This document shows, in pieces, positions 59,711 to 64,000 of a DNA stretch of 64,000 nucleotides; within the stretch, counting starts at the first letter, position 1; each line of letters begins with the position of its first letter. Below the pieces are notes generated by a model. It was not told the origin of the DNA. It was given only the letters and a program-made list of their open reading frames with translations, and searched no databases. This DNA is from Caldithrix abyssi DSM 13497 (GTDB lineage Bacteria; Calditrichota; Calditrichia; Calditrichales; Calditrichaceae): assembly GCF_001886815.1 (NCBI RefSeq), contig NZ_CP018099.1, forward strand, positions 1,424,501 to 1,488,500, read 5' to 3'. Made by a program: the position numbers and the translations under genes.

Positions 59711-59760
59711 GTTGGTTGAATGGTTGATTAGTTGATTAGTTGAATGGTTGATTAGTTGTA
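59711..59760. repeat. Octanucleotide microsatellite, reverse orientation
   Basis: About six units of [AT]TRGTTGA, the reverse complement of the CAACYAWT units at 5.1 and 47.2 kb. Confidence 0.85.
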
Positions 59761-59804
59761 ATAGTTTAATAGTTTAAGAGTGTAAGAGTTTAAGGGGTAG
59801 AGGT

Positions 59805-59877
59805 TTTTGAGGTAGTTTTTGAACCATGATTAATACGATTACAGGATTAACTGGATTTTTTCACTCGTGTTTAAAGC
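59805..59877. repeat. MITE-like repeat copy 1, left part (split by IS)
   Basis: It matches 62045-62117 nearly base for base up to the TTAAAGC target site at 59871-59877; the right part resumes at 61764. Confidence 0.85.
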
Positions 59878-61763
59878 TTGAGTTTGACAGTTGTATGGAA
59901 CATAATTCCTTTATTATTATTAAGTTAGTTTAATTTCATTTTCATTAAGTTGTCACTACAAAGATAAAAGCGTTGGTTTGCTGCTGCCTATCTCCTGAAA
60001 TATTTCCAACTGTTCGACATGCACTCTGGATAAACCTTTTCGACGTCTCCCTTCATTTTCCCATTCTACAACCACGACTCGACGCAGGCTCTCCATAGCA
60101 CGCTGCCAACTTAATTTTATGCCACTCAAACGCTTCTCAAACAATACCGCCATCTGGAATGCAAGAAAACATACCATCACATGAGCCCTGATACGCTTCT
60201 CTGTCCAATGAAAATTGGGACGTAAATTCAAACTATGCTTTAATTCGTAAAAACCATGCTCCACATATTTTAAATCTTTATAGCGCGCTATGAGTTCTGA
60301 TTTACTCAGGTCATGAGCATTGCTTATCACTATAAACCAACCGTCGCTCTTTTCTTCTTCTGATAATACCTCATCTTGCTTATGAATCTCTATCGTATCT
60401 TCTGTTAATTCAACATCAAAGAAACGACTTAAACGTTTTCTTGATAATACACTCTTTATTTGATGATATTTATCTTCTGTGTTTATTTCCTTTTTCTTAA
60501 TCTCTTCTGACAGCTCTAAAAATTCATTAATACGATTGATGCGATTTTTATAGCGCTTTAATGCCATGGCGGCATTGTAACTGGCCACATAACGAAGTTT
60601 TATCTTTTCCTTTTTACCATCTTTTGACTTGATTTCACGCTCCGTTAGGCGCTCATAGATCGTCTCACCAGTCGCCTCTTTATGCGCATTGGCTTCTTTT
60701 ATAACCGATTTGGCATCCTTGCTCTGACGAACACTCTCTCCAAGAATAAACTCATAACCTTGTTGGATTAAATGCCAGAGATTGTCATTGCTTAATAAAC
60801 CTTTGTCTGCCACCAGCTGGATATCTTTTACCTTAAATCGCCTGCGAATATCATTGAGCATCTCTTGCAAGGTAGAGCGATCAGCCTTATTGCCAGGGAA
60901 GACGTAATGGGCTATAGGAATACCATCTCCGGTCATCACTACGCCAATTACGATCTGTTCTTTATCCCCGCGGTGGTCACGACTATAACCAAACTGACGA
61001 ATATCGCCTTCTACCAATGAGTTTTCGGCTTCAAAGTAGCTTGATGTTAAATCATAAAAACAAACCTTTAGATCCTGATTAAACAGATCTAGTAAACGAT
61101 TAGCAAGTTGGGTTTCAATCTTTTCCTTATGAGCTATTAGAAAATCCATCGCTCTTAAAAGATACTCATAACGAATGTCGTCTTTGTTGATACCCGGAAT
61201 ATAAACGGTTTCTAACCAGGTGAGTAGTTTTAGTTTGGAAGAAGGATCATCCAGGCGGTTAAATATCAGACTTTTTAAATGAGCTTCAAGATCAAACTTT
61301 ATTCCGCTTTTTTCCTTTTGCCTGGCAATAATCTGGCTCATTTTAAGCTCTTTCCATAAATGGACAAGCGCCCAGATTTGACCGAAGGCCTTGACATTAT
61401 CAATATTGCTATCTAAGTCCTGTAAAGTTAACCCCTTAGCCCTTAAAAGTCCGTTGATAAGCGTGTCTACGTCTTTTTTGATGAATTTGTCGGTAGGGCC
61501 TAAATGCAGCAAGATTCGATGGCGTACTTTTCCATTTGAGTCTCTGTAGGACTCAGCGATTTGTAAAGTCTCATGGACTTTGTTATTTCTTTTGGATCGA
61601 CTTACCTTAACAAACATAGAATGAATATAATAATAAAACGATTTGATAGCTAATAAAAAAAGCACGCCTGCATAGACTACAAAGAAATTGAAACAGAGAA
61701 ACTTAATTATATGTTTTTTTTGATTTGGCTTTGAAAAATTTGGCGTTAACTGTCAAACTGGGG
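59878..61763. mobile_element. IS4/IS1634-like insertion sequence with 7-bp target duplication
   Basis: The 1886-bp element has one transposase gene. Near both ends lies the 12-bp inverted repeat AGTTTGACAGTT (59881-59892) and AACTGTCAAACT (61748-61759). It is flanked by the direct repeat TTAAAGC (59871-59877 and 61764-61770). Removing the element and one TTAAAGC restores a sequence almost identical to the uninterrupted repeat copy at 62045-62208, so the boundaries are well supported. Confidence 0.9.
59956..61617 (-). CDS. IS4/IS1634-like transposase
   Basis: The open frame starts at 61665, but the ATG at 61617 (MFVKVSRSKRNNKVHETLQI) begins the family-like sequence and is preferred. The product has about 553 residues. 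The DDE catalytic residues appear as Asp in VCFYDLTSSYFEAE (about 190), Asp in QLVADKGLLSNDN (about 263) and Glu in HGFYELKHSLNLRPNFHW, followed by RAHVMVCFLAFQM. The frame is uninterrupted from start to stop, so the element may still be active. Its reading direction is opposite to the cytochrome operon at its left. Confidence 0.92.
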   Translation of the reverse strand: MFVKVSRSKRNNKVHETLQIAESYRDSNGKVRHRILLHLGPTDKFIKKDVDTLINGLLRAKGLTLQDLDSNIDNVKAFGQIWALVHLWKELKMSQIIARQKEKSGIKFDLEAHLKSLIFNRLDDPSSKLKLLTWLETVYIPGINKDDIRYEYLLRAMDFLIAHKEKIETQLANRLLDLFNQDLKVCFYDLTSSYFEAENSLVEGDIRQFGYSRDHRGDKEQIVIGVVMTGDGIPIAHYVFPGNKADRSTLQEMLNDIRRRFKVKDIQLVADKGLLSNDNLWHLIQQGYEFILGESVRQSKDAKSVIKEANAHKEATGETIYERLTEREIKSKDGKKEKIKLRYVASYNAAMALKRYKNRINRINEFLELSEEIKKKEINTEDKYHQIKSVLSRKRLSRFFDVELTEDTIEIHKQDEVLSEEEKSDGWFIVISNAHDLSKSELIARYKDLKYVEHGFYELKHSLNLRPNFHWTEKRIRAHVMVCFLAFQMAVLFEKRLSGIKLSWQRAMESLRRVVVVEWENEGRRRKGLSRVHVEQLEIFQEIGSSKPTLLSL

Positions 61764-61860
61764 TTAAAGCGAAATTTTGTAAGCACCAAAAGCAAATCAT
61801 GGAAATCCTCAAATCAAATAAATCATGGTTCAAAGTTGATTGGCCGCCGGCCTGTCATTC
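61764..61860. repeat. MITE-like repeat copy 1, right part
   Basis: It begins with the duplicated TTAAAGC and continues with the sequence of 62118-62208 (GCGAAATTTTGTAAGCAC region) until CCTGTCATTC. Confidence 0.85.
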
Positions 61861-61940
61861 CTTTTCTCGCCTTTGCACGAAACTGTCCAGCGCAGGAAAC
61901 ACTTACACCGTTTGAAATAATTTGCCATGCTAAACTTCCT

Positions 61941-61969
61941 CCTCTCCCAGACTTTTATTCTGGGAGAGG
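61941..61969. repeat. CCTCTCCCAGA palindrome
   Basis: CCTCTCCCAGA and TCTGGGAGAGG form an 11-bp stem with a 7-base loop. A half copy lies at about 14830-14840. Confidence 0.75.
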
Positions 61970-62044
61970 GAGAATGAAAGGGTGAGGGCTACCCAGGAAA
62001 ATGCCAAACGCCGTTGTGAGAGAAAACAGTTAAGTGTTTAGAAG

Positions 62045-62208
62045 TTTTGAGGTAGTTTTTGAACCATGATTAATACGATTACAGGATTAACTGGATTTTT
62101 TTTACTCGTGTTTAAAGCGAAATTTTGTAAGCACAAAAAGCAAATCATGGAAATCCCTAAATCAAATAAATCATGGTTCAAAATTGAATGCTCACCGGCC
62201 TGTCATTC
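62045..62208. repeat. MITE-like palindromic repeat, copy 2 (intact)
   Basis: A 164-bp copy of the repeat that the IS split at 59.8 kb. Inside it, TTTGAACCATGATT (62058-62071) and AATCATGGTTCAAA (62169-62182) are perfect 14-bp terminal inverted repeats, and weaker pairing continues for about 43 bases on each side. It encodes no protein. Confidence 0.8.
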
Positions 62209-62334
62209 ATTACGGTGGGTTTTTGCGGTTTAGAACAGAAAAGTTTTCTTTAGTTTCGGCTTTGCTGCCTCAGATGTTGATCAGATAGAGTCAGGCCATT
62301 GTTTTTTACCAGAGGGCTGAATTTCTGGTAAAAC

Positions 62335-62377
62335 AAAAAGCGGCAGCCGCCCGGGGGGGGGATGGGCGAACCGCCGC
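62335..62377 (-). terminator. GC-rich terminator with C9 loop, downstream of rhodanese gene
   Basis: On the minus strand, GCGGCGG...CGCCC pairs with GGGCG...GCCGC around a loop with nine C residues, followed by TTTTTG. Confidence 0.6.
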
Positions 62378-62380
62378 GTT

Positions 62381-62402
62381 AAAAGAAGGGCTAACACCCT
62401 TC
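62381..62402 (-). terminator. Small terminator overlapping the rhodanese stop codon
   Basis: GAAGGG-TGTTAG-CCCTTC with the TAG stop in the loop, followed by TTTT on the minus strand. Confidence 0.55.
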
Positions 62403-63023
62403 GTCAAATTTTGCTTTTTTCTTGTTTTTTCTTCTAAAAACAGGTTTGGAGATTTTTGTTTCGCTCTTTTGCGTTTCGTTGTTCACCAGCTTTGTACCCA
62501 TCATCACCGGAGCGGCTGCCTTGCGGAATTGATAGCGAAACAATTCGTCGTCGGTGTAAAAGCCGCTTGGCCTGGCAGGATTGGTGAAAACCTGCACCCA
62601 GTAATTGAGTCCGCCCTGTAAAATAAAAACGTCGTCAAAGCCGTTTTCTTTAAGAATGAGCCAGGCCTGCGAAGCCAGAGTATTGCCGTTAGAGGCCAGA
62701 ATGAGAGTATTGCCCTCGGCCAGATCTTTAAGGTCTTCACTACTCAGCAGTTCCTTAACCGGAATGTGTATGCTTCCGGGAATGTGGTATTTTTCGAAAT
62801 CTTCTTTAGATCGGATATCCACAACCAGAAAGCCCGGTTCTTTATTGATGATCATATGGGCCAGATCATCGGGCGTAATGTAGTAGTTGCGATGCTGCAA
62901 ATCGTTTAAAAGTTGAGAGGCGTCCACGGTATGGCTGGCCATTTTATCCACCGGCGCAAAGGCTAAAATAAGGCCGAGGATAAATAACATACTAAAGCCA
63001 AAAAGTTTAGGCGAAATTTTCAT
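62391..63023 (-). CDS. Rhodanese-fold protein lacking the catalytic Cys
   Basis: The 210-residue protein has an N-terminal hydrophobic leader (about 6-25) and one rhodanese domain (about 45-145): YITPDDLAHMIINKEPGFLVVDIRSKEDFEKYHIPGSIHIPVKEL, ending FDDVFILQGGLNYW. At the position of the active-site loop it reads LILASNGNTLASQAW, with Ser where the sulfur-carrying Cys should be, so sulfur transfer is unlikely by the usual route. A basic tail follows (FRRKNKKKAKFDEG) and ends in Cys. It overlaps the YeeE/YedE gene by four bases, so it probably serves sulfur uptake as a binding protein. Confidence 0.88.
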   Translation of the reverse strand: MKISPKLFGFSMLFILGLILAFAPVDKMASHTVDASQLLNDLQHRNYYITPDDLAHMIINKEPGFLVVDIRSKEDFEKYHIPGSIHIPVKELLSSEDLKDLAEGNTLILASNGNTLASQAWLILKENGFDDVFILQGGLNYWVQVFTNPARPSGFYTDDELFRYQFRKAAAPVMMGTKLVNNETQKSETKISKPVFRRKNKKKAKFDEGC

Positions 63024-63613
63024 TGCTGCGGCTCCTTTCTGAATTTAGTTTCCAACCATTCGGCGCCAAGGAACATGACCAGGGCCATCAGAATTACAAA
63101 GAATGCAGTCAGTCCGGTTGGTATATTCAACCAATCCGAAACCTTTGCCGCGTCCATAAAGCCGGAATTGTACAGGCCTTCGATGAGCGGAAACATTTCG
63201 CCAAAGACCAGCATGCCGAACAAAATACCGCCCAAAAAGAAATAGGCGTCGATGCGCCCCAGAACGGCGCCAACCACTGAAGTGCCGGGGCAGTAGCCGC
63301 CAATGGCAAAACCCATTCCAAAAACCAGGCCGCCAAAGATCTGCGCGCCCAGATAAGTGGGATTGACATAAACCTTGCTTAAGTCCAGCCAGCCGAAAAG
63401 GGTTAGGTACAAAAGGCCGATCATAGCGGTCAGAATTGCGCTGAACATCACTTTTAAAACCGTCATGTCTTTAAAGTAAAATTGCAGGGCCAGCTTTCGG
63501 CTTTCGCCAAAGCCGGCGCGTTCCAGCCAGAAACCGAAACCGATGCCTAAAAGCAGAGCGATTACAAAGCTGGTTTCGGTTCCAAAATAGCCAAATTTAT
63601 AAAATGGTGCCAT
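63020..63613 (-). CDS. YeeE/YedE family sulfur-compound transporter
   Basis: The 197-residue membrane protein has five or six helices. GFGFWLERAGFGESRKLALQFYF and the signature FGMGFAIGGYCPGTSVVGAVLGR, with the conserved Cys, are diagnostic of YeeE/YedE proteins; relatives import thiosulfate. It lies between a second family member upstream and the rhodanese gene. Many of these transporters are one long protein or two half-size ones, and here the two halves are separate genes. Confidence 0.92.
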   Translation of the reverse strand: MAPFYKFGYFGTETSFVIALLLGIGFGFWLERAGFGESRKLALQFYFKDMTVLKVMFSAILTAMIGLLYLTLFGWLDLSKVYVNPTYLGAQIFGGLVFGMGFAIGGYCPGTSVVGAVLGRIDAYFFLGGILFGMLVFGEMFPLIEGLYNSGFMDAAKVSDWLNIPTGLTAFFVILMALVMFLGAEWLETKFRKEPQQ

Positions 63614-63630
63614 TTTTCACTCCATTCCGT

Positions 63631-64000
63631 TTAAATCCACTGTTTACGAACAAAATAAGCGGTTGCATAAGCGCCGGCGAACACGGCAAACATGAACGCC
63701 CAGCTACCCAGGCTGAGAGTGGCGCCGCCGGTCAGGGCCAGACCGCTGGTGCAACCACGGGCCAATCGCGCGGACCAGCCTACCAGGGCGCCGCCGACAA
63801 AGGCCAGAATCCAGCGCCCTTTTACCGAAATGTTTGGCCCTTTGCCGGTTTTGATTTTTAATCGACCGGCCAGCGCGCCGGATAAAAAACCGCCAATCAT
63901 CACGCCAATGATTTCGAACACCAGCCAGTTAGAAAGAGTGTTGGCGGCGTATTTGGAAAAATAAGGATTGGACTGCACATGGGCCGGAGCCACCAGTTTT
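63631..64000 (-). CDS. YeeE/YedE family transporter, 5' end outside window
   Basis: At least 122 residues are visible before the frame runs off the right edge. It has three helices and the motif SARLARGCTSGLALTGGATLSLGSWAFM, the second YeeE/YedE signature with its conserved Cys. The GTG at 63993 is internal to the open frame, so the true start lies further upstream. It ends 17 bases before the next YeeE/YedE start, so the two half-transporters are cotranscribed. Confidence 0.88.
   Translation of the reverse strand, partial: KLVAPAHVQSNPYFSKYAANTLSNWLVFEIIGVMIGGFLSGALAGRLKIKTGKGPNISVKGRWILAFVGGALVGWSARLARGCTSGLALTGGATLSLGSWAFMFAVFAGAYATAYFVRKQWI

Larger units (their letters stand above)
61861..62390. 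other. Gene-free 530-bp stretch with repeats
   Basis: No credible gene. It contains a CCTCTCCCAGA/TCTGGGAGAGG hairpin (61941-61969), the intact MITE-like repeat copy 2 (62045-62208) and the terminators of the rhodanese gene. The remainder (62209-62330) shows nothing I recognise. Confidence 0.65.

Noticed and set aside
61725-61985. 86-codon frame across the right end of the IS
   Set aside because: It crosses the IS boundary and the repeat, so it cannot be an ancestral gene.
62353-62361. Phase-variable homopolymer (G9)
   Set aside because: The tract is in the loop of a terminator downstream of the rhodanese gene, outside any coding or promoter region, so slippage would not switch a gene.

Overview
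The window looks like chromosomal DNA of a thermophilic, Gram-negative member of the FCB group, most likely a Calditrichota species close to Caldithrix. This is my judgement from gene content; no search was run. The clues are secreted proteins ending in type IX secretion (T9SS, por) sorting domains of the YPNPFNP type, a PorV/PorQ-like outer-membrane protein, TonB/ExbB/ExbD2 energisation, a GH57 glucanotransferase, a K+-dependent membrane pyrophosphatase, pyruvoyl-dependent arginine decarboxylase and large multihaem cytochromes. Apart from one insertion sequence and a few repeat-rich gaps, the DNA is ordinary, densely coding chromosome.

Layout. 0-9.5 kb (minus): an outer-surface cluster of two T9SS-type secreted proteins, a lipoprotein, a TonB-dependent receptor with a carboxypeptidase-like plug extension, and a partial PorV-like gene. 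10-17.5 kb (plus): tRNA-Gln, rplY/ctc, pth, hppA, rpsF-rpsR-rplI and priA. 17.6-22.9 kb: an eight-gene signalling operon made of a PAS histidine kinase, a receiver, DUF4388/roadblock proteins, a HAMP-only membrane sensor, an MglB-like protein and an MglA-like GTPase, closed by a strong terminator. 22.9-36.8 kb: an MFS exporter, a gluzincin-like peptidase, arginine decarboxylase plus agmatinase (polyamine route), a GH57 enzyme, an S41 protease, exbB-exbD-exbD-tonB, a lipid kinase, a thioesterase, a dGTPase-like HD protein and an M20 hydrolase. 36.9-41.4 kb: a dihaem cytochrome, then (minus) NYN, PHP and one-POTRA outer-membrane barrel genes. 41.8-46.5 kb: a membrane zinc protease with HtrA, and DnaK. 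Both transcription units carry the same inverted repeat far upstream.

46.5-47.4 kb is a repeat island. 47.4-54.8 kb is a MarR-controlled RND efflux operon (marR-tolC-adaptor-pump) with a quinone oxidoreductase and a nitroreductase. 55.0-59.7 kb is a respiratory module: Rieske protein, b6-type cytochrome b, and two multihaem cytochromes with about 12 and 10 haem sites. 59.9-61.8 kb is an IS4/IS1634-like element with target-site duplication, inserted into a palindromic MITE-like repeat; an intact copy of that repeat lies 200 bp further on. 62.4-64 kb (minus) is a sulfur module with two YeeE/YedE transporters (one cut by the window edge) and a rhodanese-fold protein that lacks the catalytic cysteine.

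The most interesting leads are the shared operator upstream of the protease and dnaK units (with sigma-54-like sequences downstream of both), the MglA/MglB signalling operon with a receiver and a HAMP-only sensor, the Rieske/cytochrome b/multihaem complex with an altered PEWY motif, and the MITE-like palindromes interrupted by an IS with a reconstructable empty site.
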